From contig CACGLH010000004.1 of assembly GCA_902573735.1 (NCBI GenBank), positions 44,737 through 108,736 on the forward strand: a stretch of DNA of 64,000 nt, written 5' to 3'. Positions 1 to 8,785 of this stretch are shown in pieces. Made by a program: the position numbers and the translations under genes. How positions within the stretch are numbered: the first letter of the stretch is position 1; each line of letters opens with the position of its first letter. The notes below the pieces were generated by a model. The model saw nothing but the letters and a program-made list of their open reading frames with translations. It searched no databases and had not been told where the DNA came from. Origin of the DNA: an uncultured Alphaproteobacteria bacterium. Its GTDB lineage: Bacteria; Pseudomonadota; Alphaproteobacteria; Rhodobacterales; Rhodobacteraceae.

Positions 1-1396
1 CTAATAGAAGAGCATATCTAGCAATGTGATATGTGTCGCTTGGACAAATTTCGATTGCTTTTTGATGGTGGAAGATTGCAGTATCCATATCACCCTCAAA
101 TAGTAACTTAACTGCTCCCATTATTCTATGAGCTTCAGGATCGTTAGGGTCTAACTCTAAAGCCTTATGAACAGAAGCAAAAGCATCATTCATCCAGTTT
201 TCAGGCATTTCGTCAGGAAACCATTCAGAATTATTTCCTAATGAGCAACACTTCCATGCATGGGCTCTAGCATAAGTTGGGTCTGCTTCAATAGCTCTAT
301 TAAAAAAATCCAAAGCCTTTTTATTATTTTCTGCAGAAATAGAGCTTCTTCTATGATATTCTAGCCCCCTTAAAACTAAATCATATGCTTTCATATTTTC
401 TGGTTTAGAATTAGAGAGTTGTTTAATATGATCTTTTTCAACATTTCCTACTATTGTTGATACTATAGTACCAACTAATTCATCTTGAATATCAAAAATC
501 TCGTCAATTGATGTATCAAAATTATTCGACCAAAGATTGGTCCCATTTTCTGCACTTACCAAAGAAGCTGTAATTCTCATCTTTGGACCCAACTTTCTAA
601 CTTTGCCTTCCAATATATATCTAACACCTAATTCTTCCCCGATTTCCTTTGGAGATTTATTTTTATCTTTATATGAAAAGCTAGCATTGCTTGAAACTAC
701 TACTAATTTTTTGTATCGAGACAACGCAGAAATTAGATCTTCGGATAATCCTTCGCAAAAATACTCTTGTTCTTCATCATTGCTCAAATTTTTAAAAAGC
801 ATTACAGCAAGAGATCCTGCTTCTGCTTTTTCTACTTTTATAGCAGGTTTTTCAGATGAATGTTGAAGTCCTCTAGTAGCACCTTTGCAAGGTACAATAT
901 GAAAGGCTCTTATAGGTCGACCAATATTTTTTAAATCTAATTCTCCTGCATCCTCGTAAGATACTTTAATTTTAAGATTTATCATATCAAATACATTTTG
1001 AGATATACAAATTCCATCTGGTAAAGCCGATGACTCTAAACGGGCTGCAATATTGATTGCGTCTCCATATAAATTATCTTCAGTTATCATTATATCGCCC
1101 ATATTTATTCCAGCTCTAAATGTCATTTTTTCTTTTTCATTCAAATCTTTATTTATAGTTGAATTTTTGTTTTGAATTTGAACTGCACATTCTGCTGCTT
1201 TAACTGGGCTAGCAAATTCAGCAATAACGCTGTCGCCAGCAGTATTGAAAATTCTACCTCCATGTTCATTTATAATTTTGTCTACTACCTGACGTCGATC
1301 TGTTAAAACTCTTAATGTATTTTCTTCATCCTCTGACATCATTTTGCTAAAACCAACAACATCCATTGCTAGGATTGCTCTTAATTGCCTCTCCAT
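1..1396 (-). CDS. Class III adenylate/guanylate cyclase with TolB-like and TPR regions (3' end cut by window)
   Basis: Reading the minus strand from ATG at 1396 gives an open frame that runs off the window edge, about 465 residues. The N-terminus (roughly residues 1-180) is a class III cyclase catalytic domain: AMDVVGFS and AGDSVIAEF supply the two metal-binding aspartates, and GDAINIAARLE holds the conserved Asn/Arg that stabilise the transition state. A TolB/FlgO-like segment follows (SLAVMLFKNLS, about residue 195 onward), then TPR-like helices near the truncated end (about residues 340-465). This cyclase plus TolB plus TPR order is common in Alphaproteobacteria. The start follows a GAGGGG Shine-Dalgarno. 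It probably makes cAMP or cGMP as a cytosolic signal; which one is not decided here. No membrane segment is seen in the visible part. Confidence 0.88.
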   Translation of the reverse strand, partial: MERQLRAILAMDVVGFSKMMSEDEENTLRVLTDRRQVVDKIINEHGGRIFNTAGDSVIAEFASPVKAAECAVQIQNKNSTINKDLNEKEKMTFRAGINMGDIMITEDNLYGDAINIAARLESSALPDGICISQNVFDMINLKIKVSYEDAGELDLKNIGRPIRAFHIVPCKGATRGLQHSSEKPAIKVEKAEAGSLAVMLFKNLSNDEEQEYFCEGLSEDLISALSRYKKLVVVSSNASFSYKDKNKSPKEIGEELGVRYILEGKVRKLGPKMRITASLVSAENGTNLWSNNFDTSIDEIFDIQDELVGTIVSTIVGNVEKDHIKQLSNSKPENMKAYDLVLRGLEYHRRSSISAENNKKALDFFNRAIEADPTYARAHAWKCCSLGNNSEWFPDEMPENWMNDAFASVHKALELDPNDPEAHRIMGAVKLLFEGDMDTAIFHHQKAIEICPSDTYHIARYALLL

Positions 1397-1607
1397 TATT
1401 AACCCCTCAAAATAAAATGCAGATCTTTAAAAAAAGAAATATATATACAATATTAAATAGAATAATATCTATTACGAAAATTAAAATAAATTAATGAAAA
1501 AAATTGTTAACTTTTTTTATTCTTGATATTTTTAAGATTTTGCTTGATTTTTAATCATTTCAAAAGTAATGCATTCAAAAATAATTCAAACAGTATCAGG
1601 TTTTTAT

Positions 1608-3425
1608 ATGAGGTTAAGAAATATTGCAATTATTGCTCATGTTGATCATGGGAAAACTACGCTAGTAGATCAACTTTTGAGGCAGTCAGGAGCTTTTAGA
1701 GATAATGAGAAATTTATTGAAAGGGTAATGGACAATAATGACTTAGAAAAAGAAAGAGGTATAACGATATTGGCTAAATCAACTTCTGTAGTTTGGAATG
1801 ATGTAAGGTTGAATATCATTGATACTCCTGGCCATTCTGATTTTGGGGGAGAAGTAGAACGTATATTGAATATGGTAGATGGTGTAGTGTTACTTGTAGA
1901 TGCTGCAGAAGGAACAATGCCACAAACTAAGTTTGTTACCTCTAAAGCATTAAAACTAGGATTATGTCCTATTGTAGTAATTAATAAAGTAGACAAAAAA
2001 GATTCTGATCCTGATCGTGTTCATAATGAAGTATTCGATCTTTTTGACAATTTAGGCGCAACAGATACACAGTTAGATTTTCCAGTTTTGTATGCTTCAG
2101 GTAGGGCTGGATGGGCTGACAATATACTTGATGGACCAAAGCAAAATTTAAATGCTCTTTTTAATTTAATCATAGAGCATGTTCCTGAACCTACTCAAGT
2201 TAATAGAATTGAAGAGCCTTTTAGTATGTTGGCTACTACCCTCAATGCAGACAATTTTATTGGAAGGCTTTTGACGGGTCGTGTAGAGTCAGGATCAGTT
2301 AAAGCTGGTCAAATGCTTCAGGCCTTAAATATAGATGGTAATAAAATCGAAAATTTTAGAGTAAGTAAAGTGCTGGCATTCAGAGGCTTAAAGCAACAAT
2401 CTATTGATATTGCTGAAGCAGGTGACATAGTTTCAATTGCAGGAATGGACAAAGCAAACGTATCAGATACTTTATCTGACATATCTATTAATAATGTAAT
2501 ACCTTCACAACCTATTGATCCACCTACCATTACTGTAACATTTGGTATAAATGATAGCCCACTGGCAGGTAGGGAAGGTTCCAAAGTACAAAGTAGAATT
2601 ATAAGAGAAAGGTTATTAAAAGAGTGCGAAAGTAATATAGCAATTAAAATGCAGGATGTAGATGGAGCTGAAAAATTTGATGTTTCAGGAAGAGGTGAAC
2701 TTCAATTAGGTATTTTAATAGAGAATATGAGAAGAGAGGGTTTTGAGTTATCTATTTCAAGACCAAGAGTTGTTTATAAACATGTAAATGGCATTAAAAA
2801 TGAGCCAATTGAAGAAGTTACTATTGATGTTGATGAGGAATACTCTGGATCAGTAATTGAAAAATTATCAACCAGAAAAGGTTCAATTTTGGAAATGAAA
2901 CCTTCTGGAGAAAATAAAACAAGAATAGTTGCACTAGTGCCATCAAGAGGTTTAATTGGTTATCATGGAGAGCTGATGTCTGATACCAGAGGAACAGGTG
3001 TTTTAAACAGAATATTCCATTCCTGGGAACCTTTCAAAGGGTCTATTCTTGGGAGAAGACAAGGAGTTTTAATTTCGATGGAAACCGGTAAATCAGTAGC
3101 TTATGCTATTTTTAATCTGGAAGACAGGGGAAAGTTTTTTATTGGTGCAGGTGAAGAGGTTTATCAGGGAATGGTTATTGGCGAACACTCAAGAGATAAT
3201 GATTTAGAAGTCAACCCATTAAAAGGTAAAAAACTTACTAATATAAGAGCATCAGGTTCTGATGAAGCTGTAAAGTTGACAACACCCACTCGTATGAATC
3301 TAGAGCAAGCTATTTCATATATTAATGATGATGAATTAGTAGAAGTTACTCCGTCAAATATACGACTAAGAAAAGTTTTTCTTGATCCTCATGAAAGAAA
3401 AAGAAATCAAAAAATCGCAAGTTAA
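1608..3425 (+). CDS. typA: Translational GTPase TypA/BipA
   Basis: This is a 605-residue ribosome-binding GTPase of the EF-G/LepA class, used for growth and ribosome assembly at low temperature or stress. The G-domain motifs are AHVDHGKT (residues 10-17), DTPGHSDF (72-79) and NKVD (126-129), followed by domain II, EF-G-like domains III and V and the BipA-specific C-terminus (SRGLIGYHGEL, RTGTGVLNR-like). An earlier in-frame ATG exists at 1569, but the ATG at 1608 has an AGG Shine-Dalgarno seven bases upstream and gives the family's usual N-terminus and length, so it is preferred. It stands alone, divergent from the cyclase, with a 211-base AT-rich promoter region between them. Function is well supported by end-to-end similarity of motifs. 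Confidence 0.96.
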   Translation: MRLRNIAIIAHVDHGKTTLVDQLLRQSGAFRDNEKFIERVMDNNDLEKERGITILAKSTSVVWNDVRLNIIDTPGHSDFGGEVERILNMVDGVVLLVDAAEGTMPQTKFVTSKALKLGLCPIVVINKVDKKDSDPDRVHNEVFDLFDNLGATDTQLDFPVLYASGRAGWADNILDGPKQNLNALFNLIIEHVPEPTQVNRIEEPFSMLATTLNADNFIGRLLTGRVESGSVKAGQMLQALNIDGNKIENFRVSKVLAFRGLKQQSIDIAEAGDIVSIAGMDKANVSDTLSDISINNVIPSQPIDPPTITVTFGINDSPLAGREGSKVQSRIIRERLLKECESNIAIKMQDVDGAEKFDVSGRGELQLGILIENMRREGFELSISRPRVVYKHVNGIKNEPIEEVTIDVDEEYSGSVIEKLSTRKGSILEMKPSGENKTRIVALVPSRGLIGYHGELMSDTRGTGVLNRIFHSWEPFKGSILGRRQGVLISMETGKSVAYAIFNLEDRGKFFIGAGEEVYQGMVIGEHSRDNDLEVNPLKGKKLTNIRASGSDEAVKLTTPTRMNLEQAISYINDDELVEVTPSNIRLRKVFLDPHERKRNQKIAS

Positions 3426-3514
3426 TTTTTTCGTTGAAAATCCCATAATATATTTGAAGTTTTTCTCCCAAAGGTTAACAATAAAACAGATTGTTAATTT
3501 TTTTGAAAAATAGA

Positions 3515-4690
3515 ATGAATAGAAGACATAATGGAGCATCGATATCTTTTCAACCCAGGATAAGAAGAGGTGCATTTTTTGAAGCATGTTGGGACCATGG
3601 TTGCAGAAATTTTTCTGTTTACAATAGGACATATATTTCAAGTACCTTTTCTAATCCTGTAGATGAATATTGGCATGTTATTAATCACGTTTCACTTTGG
3701 CCAGTAATGGGAGAAAGACAAATTGAAATTTCAGGTGATGATGCTGAAAGTTTTGTTCAGTATCTTTCTTGCAGAGATATTTCAAGTTGTTCAGTTAATC
3801 AATGTAAGTATGCTCTTTTGTTAAACAATGAGGGGGGAATTGTTTGTGACCCAATTATTTTAAGACTTGAAAAAAACAAATTTTGGATATCTACATCTGA
3901 TTGTGATTTAGAGCTTTGGATAAAAGGTGTCCAAATAAATTCTGGATTAAATGTTCAAATCAAAGATGCAAACGTATCTCTTTTGCAAATTCAAGGGCCT
4001 AAATCTTCTGCTTTACTTACAAAAATGTTTGGGATTGAAATAACTAAATTAAAATACTACTGGTTAAAAAAAATAAAATTCTTGGATATTGATTTAATTA
4101 TTTCAAGAACAGGGTGGAGTGGAGAATTAGGTTATGAGATCTATTTATCAGATTATTCAAAGGGATCCTATATTTTTAATAAAATACTAGAACTAGGTAA
4201 TGAATTCTCTTTAAAAGTTGGGTCTGTAAATCAAGCTAGAAGAATTGAGTCTGGTATTCTTTCCTGGGGAGTAGATATGTCGCAAAATGAAAACCCTTTT
4301 GAAGTTGGGCTTGGTAGATTAGTAGAAACTAAAACTGAAGACGACTTTATTGGGAAAAAAGCTGTTCAGAAATTATCAAAACTAAAACAAAAAAAAGTTT
4401 TAGTAGGAATAAAACTTAATTCTGAAAATTTTTTAAATAATGAAACTTTTTGGAATATTACAAAAGATAACCAAATTATTGGAAAATTAACTAGTGTGTC
4501 TTATTCTCCGAGGTTAGAATATAATATTGGATTAGGCCTTGTTGAAACTGAATTTTCTGAAATTGGCACTAAATTTATAATTGAAGCCTACGATGAATTA
4601 GTTGAATCAGAAGTCGTTTCATTGCCCTTTATGGAAAAAAAACAGATGGTAAATGCAAAAGATTTAGCAAAAAAATTCTATTCAAGTTAA
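3515..4690 (+). CDS. DmdA/GcvT-like tetrahydrofolate-dependent aminomethyltransferase-fold protein
   Basis: A 391-residue protein of the GcvT superfamily. The N-terminal half carries a stretch resembling DMSP demethylase (DmdA): FSVYNR, GERQIEISGDDAE, LSCRDISSC and an FW-x-S-x-SD-x-D pattern. The C-terminal half has TGWSGELGYEIYL, ARRIESGILSWGVDM and FEVGLGRLV, typical of GcvT and relatives, where folate binds. The DmdA-type SGWSKQGG segment that I recall is not seen; the GELGYE version is closer to ordinary GcvT-like enzymes. So it is either a DmdA-clade enzyme acting on DMSP or another N/S-methyl compound, or an uncharacterised aminomethyltransferase. An in-frame TTG lies at 3491, but ATG 3515 fits the family start better. 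It heads a tight group with a VOC protein (16 bases on) and an acyl-CoA ligase, as expected for a catabolic operon. Confidence 0.75.
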   Translation: MNRRHNGASISFQPRIRRGAFFEACWDHGCRNFSVYNRTYISSTFSNPVDEYWHVINHVSLWPVMGERQIEISGDDAESFVQYLSCRDISSCSVNQCKYALLLNNEGGIVCDPIILRLEKNKFWISTSDCDLELWIKGVQINSGLNVQIKDANVSLLQIQGPKSSALLTKMFGIEITKLKYYWLKKIKFLDIDLIISRTGWSGELGYEIYLSDYSKGSYIFNKILELGNEFSLKVGSVNQARRIESGILSWGVDMSQNENPFEVGLGRLVETKTEDDFIGKKAVQKLSKLKQKKVLVGIKLNSENFLNNETFWNITKDNQIIGKLTSVSYSPRLEYNIGLGLVETEFSEIGTKFIIEAYDELVESEVVSLPFMEKKQMVNAKDLAKKFYSS

Positions 4691-4706
4691 GAAAAAGGAT
4701 AAATTA

Positions 4707-5210
4707 ATGGCAAAAATAACTTCTATAAATCATATAGCTTTCGCTGTAAAAAATCTAAATGAATCACTTCATAACGCTACTGAAGTTTTAGGAGGCGAAC
4801 TCATGATGAAATTTGAATCTTTAGAAGATAAGTATGAAGGAGCCTGTGTTAAGTTTGGCACAAGTATTATGAGTTTTATAACTAGTTATGATCCTGAGAG
4901 TTTTATTTATAAGTATGTAGAGAAGCATGGAAATGGAATACAGCATATTGGTTTAGAAATTGATAATATTGAACAATATGTAAATGATTTAGAAAAAAAA
5001 GGTATAAAAATTGATACTACTGAAATGAGTGATAAAAAATTTCCTGAAGCATTAGTTGGTCCCAAAACGGGTAATGGCGTAGTTTTGCAACTAACGGGTT
5101 GGAAAGAAGGTCCATTTGATGCGACATATGAAGGTTGTAATAGATTATGCGAAAAATATACTCAAAATCCTAAGTTAAAATTAATTGCTGGAAATCAATT
5201 AAAAAAATAG
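4707..5210 (+). CDS. VOC (glyoxalase/bleomycin-resistance) family protein
   Basis: A 167-residue vicinal-oxygen-chelate protein resembling methylmalonyl-CoA epimerase or the 4-hydroxyphenylpyruvate dioxygenase fold. Two beta-alpha-beta-beta-beta modules are visible: INHIAFAVKNL at the N-terminus and IQHIGLEIDNI in the middle, each carrying the expected metal-binding histidine, and a GNGVVLQLTGW strand that would support a late ligand. The C-terminus (from about residue 130) is an extra cysteine-containing tail. It lies 16 bases after the DmdA/GcvT-like gene and 15 before the acyl-CoA ligase, so it is almost certainly cotranscribed and could act on an acyl-CoA or thiol intermediate of the same pathway. 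The exact reaction cannot be read from the sequence. Confidence 0.8.
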   Translation: MAKITSINHIAFAVKNLNESLHNATEVLGGELMMKFESLEDKYEGACVKFGTSIMSFITSYDPESFIYKYVEKHGNGIQHIGLEIDNIEQYVNDLEKKGIKIDTTEMSDKKFPEALVGPKTGNGVVLQLTGWKEGPFDATYEGCNRLCEKYTQNPKLKLIAGNQLKK

Positions 5211-5225
5211 AAAAAGTTTTTAATT

Positions 5226-6878
5226 TTGTCGTTAAAACAAAGCTATAGAAAATCATGGCCAGAAGGTCTCCCTTTCTCTTTAGGATTAAATAATGACACT
5301 TTATTTAATAATTTAAAATTTTCAGTAAAAAAAAATCCTAATCAAGATGCAATTATTTTTTATGGAAATAAAATCAACTATAGTGAATTGTTTTTGGATG
5401 TTAAGAAAATTGCAGGTTTCTTAAAAAAAGAGTTAAATCTTTCAGAGGGTGATCGTGTTGGGATTATAATGCAAAATTGCCCACAATTTATTATAACTTA
5501 TTATGCAATTTTAGGAATTAATTGTGTAGTTGTACCAATCAATCCCATGCTTGAGGTTGATGAAATATGTTTTATTTTGAAAGATGCAGATATTTCTTCT
5601 ATTTTTGTAGCTTCTGATAAAATCAAGGTGGTTAAAGATTCATTAAAAAAGCTTAAATCTAACTCTATTCCCATTATTTGTGTCCGATATACGGACTACA
5701 TAAAAAAAAAGTTTAATATTAAACTACCTGATGAATTCCAAAAACAAAATTATAAGTTTAGTGCTAACTATTTCCAAAAGGAATGGTCTAAGATTTTAGA
5801 AATAAAAGATTTTCAATTTTCAAATAGCAATAATCCAGACGCTTTATGCATTATTCCATATACTTCTGGATCAACTGGATTCCCAAAAGGTTGTAAGCAT
5901 ACCAATAGAACAGTAAATTCAGTAATACATTCATATCTGAAATGGTTACCTGTTCCTCATCAGGCTACTATTTTGACAACACTTCCATTATTTCACGTTA
6001 CCGGAATGCAGAATTCAATGAATGTTCCAATTTTAAATGGTAATACAATTGTGTTAATGACAAGGTGGGATACCGAAACAGCTTTAAATTTAATTAAAGA
6101 ATATAAGGTCAGTTCTTGGAGGTCTATAACTACTTCAATAATTGATGTAGTAAATTCATTTAATTCTGAGCTTCATGATATTTCTTCTTTGCTTTCTATA
6201 GGCGGTGGCGGTGCGTCCATGCCCCAAAAAGTAGCATTAAAATTAAAAAAGTTGACTAAGTTAGATTATGTTGAAGCATATGGTTTGACTGAAACAATGG
6301 CTCCAACTCACATAAACCCCCCACAAAAAATAAAACTGGGGTCAATCGGTATTCCTTTATTTAATGTCGATGCACGTATTTTAGATATAAAAACAAATAA
6401 GGAATTAGGAGTAAACCAAGTTGGAGAACTAATTATTTCATCACCCCAACTTTTTTTAGGGTATTGGAATAGAGAAGATAATAGTAATTATTTTGTAAAA
6501 TTTAATGAAAAACTTTTTTTTAAGACCGGTGATTTGGCTTATTATGATAGTGATGGATATTTTTTTGTTGTTGATCGATTAAAAAGAATGATAAATTCTG
6601 CCGGATTTAAAATTTGGCCCTCTGAAATTGAAAAAATTTTAAATAATTATGAAGGTATTAAAGAGGTTTGCGTAATAGGTGTTTCTGACTTGAGAACTGG
6701 CGAAAAAGTAAAAGCTGTGATTGTTCCTGAAGGATCTTTTTCAGAAGACCATTTTTTGGACTTAAAAGATTGGTGTAGTAAACATATGGCTAAATACAAA
6801 ATTCCAAAAATTTTTGAAATAAGAGAAAGTCTTCCCAAAAATAAAATGGGTAAGGTTTTATGGAGAAACTTAAAATAA
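5226..6878 (+). CDS. AMP-forming acyl-CoA ligase (fatty-acid/MMPA-CoA ligase type)
   Basis: A 550-residue member of the ANL superfamily that activates a carboxylic acid with ATP and CoA. The phosphate-binding loop is TSGSTGFPKG (about residues 216-225), followed by LPLFHVTGM, the A5-type EAYGLTET, the A7 motif FFKTGDLAYYD, the A8 hinge VDRLKRMINSAGFKIWP, and the catalytic lysine near the C-terminus in PKNKMGKVLW. The start is a TTG with only a weak upstream purine run; no better start exists before the conserved LPFSL block. In the DMSP demethylation pathway a ligase of this family (DmdB) makes methylmercaptopropionyl-CoA, and the position after a DmdA-like gene would suit that, but the family is too broad to fix the substrate. 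Confidence 0.88.
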   Translation: MSLKQSYRKSWPEGLPFSLGLNNDTLFNNLKFSVKKNPNQDAIIFYGNKINYSELFLDVKKIAGFLKKELNLSEGDRVGIIMQNCPQFIITYYAILGINCVVVPINPMLEVDEICFILKDADISSIFVASDKIKVVKDSLKKLKSNSIPIICVRYTDYIKKKFNIKLPDEFQKQNYKFSANYFQKEWSKILEIKDFQFSNSNNPDALCIIPYTSGSTGFPKGCKHTNRTVNSVIHSYLKWLPVPHQATILTTLPLFHVTGMQNSMNVPILNGNTIVLMTRWDTETALNLIKEYKVSSWRSITTSIIDVVNSFNSELHDISSLLSIGGGGASMPQKVALKLKKLTKLDYVEAYGLTETMAPTHINPPQKIKLGSIGIPLFNVDARILDIKTNKELGVNQVGELIISSPQLFLGYWNREDNSNYFVKFNEKLFFKTGDLAYYDSDGYFFVVDRLKRMINSAGFKIWPSEIEKILNNYEGIKEVCVIGVSDLRTGEKVKAVIVPEGSFSEDHFLDLKDWCSKHMAKYKIPKIFEIRESLPKNKMGKVLWRNLK

Positions 6879-6888
6879 AATATCATTA

Positions 6889-7512
6889 ATGACTCTCACC
6901 TTCATAGAAATATTTATTTATATTACTGCATTAATAATTTTGTTTATAACTCCTGGGCCTGTATGGATTGCGATTATAGCACGTACAATTTCAGGTGGTG
7001 CAAAATCAGGTTTGTCTCTTGTTTCAGGAGTTTGTTTAGGTGATATGTTATGGCCTATTATTGTTTTTTTAGGTATAGGATTTTTTCTATCTATTTATGC
7101 TGATTTTTTAATAATTTTTAGATTATTATGTTCAATAATTTTAGCAATTATGGGAATTCAAATAGTTTATAATTATAAAAAAGTTGAAAATGAAAATGAT
7201 AAGTTACTAAAAACTGGTGTTTTTTCTGGGTTTATTGCTGGTTTTTTTGCAGTTACAGCTAATCCTAAGGCAGCTTTATTTTATATCACATTATTACCAA
7301 GTTTTTTTAATTTTCTGAATATTAATTTCTTAGACTTACTAGTAATTTCTATTATTACATTTTCAGTTCCATTTATAGGTAATTTATTTCTAATTTTATT
7401 TCTAATAAAGGTTAAAAAATTTATTTCATCAGATAAAGCAATGATGAGATTAAATTTTGTTTCTGGCATACTTCTTATTTTTGTATCAGTATTAATTTTA
7501 TTAAACATCTAG
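6889..7512 (+). CDS. LysE/RhtB family exporter
   Basis: A 207-residue inner-membrane protein of the LysE/RhtB amino-acid exporter family. The N-terminal signature is clear: an initial hydrophobic helix, then TPGPVWIAIIARTISGGAKSG, and GVCLGDMLWP in the second helix. About six hydrophobic segments are visible, and NPKAALFYITLLPSF is the characteristic motif of the fourth helix region. It starts ten bases after the acyl-CoA ligase stop and is followed 16 bases later by an M24 peptidase gene, so it belongs to the same operon. It may export an amino acid or a by-product generated by the neighbouring enzymes; the substrate is unknown. Confidence 0.87.
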   Translation: MTLTFIEIFIYITALIILFITPGPVWIAIIARTISGGAKSGLSLVSGVCLGDMLWPIIVFLGIGFFLSIYADFLIIFRLLCSIILAIMGIQIVYNYKKVENENDKLLKTGVFSGFIAGFFAVTANPKAALFYITLLPSFFNFLNINFLDLLVISIITFSVPFIGNLFLILFLIKVKKFISSDKAMMRLNFVSGILLIFVSVLILLNI

Positions 7513-7528
7513 AAATTTTATAAATTGA

Positions 7529-8686
7529 ATGTCAAATTACGGTTTTAAATTAGAAGAATATGAAAATAGATTAGAAAAAGCTCAAGCTTTAATGCACTTT
7601 TATCAAATCGATATCTTTTTGATAACAACTGAACAATTTATGCGATATTTTACTGGCTTTTCTACACAATTTTGGCAAAGCCCAACCAGACCCTGGTACT
7701 TAATTATTCCGTTAAAAGGATCACCTAAAGCAGTAATTCCAGAAATTGGTTTTTCAGCTATGCAAAAAACATGGATTAAGGAGATTTATACATGGCCATC
7801 TCCAAGATCAGAAGATGAAGGTGTTTCACTTATTTCAAAAGTGATAAAAGAAATTCCTTCAAAATTTAATAATATAGGAGCTGAATTAGGAAAAGAAATG
7901 TCATTAAGAATGCCATTAACTGATTTTTTTTTATTACAATCAACTCTTTCTAGAAAAATAATAGATGCTTCCAGTATTCTATGGGAATTAAGATTAATCA
8001 AATCAAACGCAGAAATAGAAAAAATTAAACATATTTGTAAAATAGCGAGTAACTCTTTCGGAAATTTACCTTCACTTATCAAAGAAGGTGATACTGAAAG
8101 AGATATTGCAAAAAAAATGAAAATTGATTTAATGTTCAGAGGTGCAGAAAATATCCCTTATTTACCAGTTGCATCTGGAGAAGGAGGTGTATCTCAAATC
8201 ATTTGCGAACCTACTAATAGAGTATTAAAAAGTGGGGATATTCTATTTGTTGATACTGGTTCAACTTATGATGGATATTTTTGTGATTTTGATAGAAATT
8301 ACTCAATTGGCAAAGCATCTAAAACTGTGAATGATGTTTATGAGATTTTATGGATAGCAACTCAAGATACTATTGAAATAGCAAAACCTGGCCTGCCTTT
8401 ATCAAATCTTTGGGAACTTATGGTGGATAAATTAAATAAATACTTACCTAATAATTTTTCTAAGGGAAGATTTGGACATGGCTTTGGATTACAGCTGACG
8501 GAACCTCCTTCCATTACTTTTAATAACATGATGAAACTACAACCAAATATGGTTTTAACTATAGAACCATCTGTTGAATTTATGCCTGGTAAAATACTAG
8601 TGCATGAAGAAAATATTGTAATAAAAGAAAATGGTGTTGAATTACTAACAACTAGAGCACCATATAAGATAACAGAGATAAATTAA
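7529..8686 (+). CDS. M24 family metallopeptidase (Xaa-Pro aminopeptidase/ectoine-hydrolase-like)
   Basis: A 385-residue pita-bread fold hydrolase. The N-terminal creatinase-like domain occupies about residues 1-150 and the M24 catalytic domain follows. Metal ligands are visible: FVDTGSTYDGYFCDFDR gives the two aspartates, GRFGHGFGLQLTEPPS the histidine, LTIEPSVEF a glutamate, and VHEENIV the last glutamate. Such proteins include Xaa-Pro dipeptidases, creatinases and DoeA ectoine hydrolases; the HG-x-G-LQLTE-x-P pattern resembles the last group and its relatives. It is the last gene of the 3.5-8.7 kb group, 16 bases after the LysE gene. A role in releasing an amino acid from a compatible solute or peptide is possible but not proved. 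Confidence 0.85.
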   Translation: MSNYGFKLEEYENRLEKAQALMHFYQIDIFLITTEQFMRYFTGFSTQFWQSPTRPWYLIIPLKGSPKAVIPEIGFSAMQKTWIKEIYTWPSPRSEDEGVSLISKVIKEIPSKFNNIGAELGKEMSLRMPLTDFFLLQSTLSRKIIDASSILWELRLIKSNAEIEKIKHICKIASNSFGNLPSLIKEGDTERDIAKKMKIDLMFRGAENIPYLPVASGEGGVSQIICEPTNRVLKSGDILFVDTGSTYDGYFCDFDRNYSIGKASKTVNDVYEILWIATQDTIEIAKPGLPLSNLWELMVDKLNKYLPNNFSKGRFGHGFGLQLTEPPSITFNNMMKLQPNMVLTIEPSVEFMPGKILVHEENIVIKENGVELLTTRAPYKITEIN

Positions 8687-8731
8687 TAGCAGTTACAAAA
8701 TAGGAATGAATATCCTATAAAAATTTATTTT

Positions 8732-8748
8732 TGGCATTAATTTTGCAA
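8732..8748 (+). promoter_or_regulatory. Candidate sigma-54 (-24/-12) promoter of the flagellin gene
   Basis: TGGCAT, five bases, then TTGCAA. The GG at 8733-8734 and the GC at 8745-8746 are exactly ten bases apart, as required for RpoN holoenzyme (consensus TGGCAC-N5-TTGC). It lies 38 bases before the GTG start of the flagellin-like gene, where class III flagellar promoters commonly sit. An imperfect inverted repeat with TAGGA/TCCTA arms is at 8701-8717 just upstream. Confidence 0.7.
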
Positions 8749-8785
8749 TTTCCATGACAATTGAATTCAAATAAAGGAAATTATA

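Noticed and set aside
1569..1607. Upstream ATG of typA giving 13 more residues
   Set aside because: The ATG at 1608 has a ribosome site at the right distance and gives the family's usual start.
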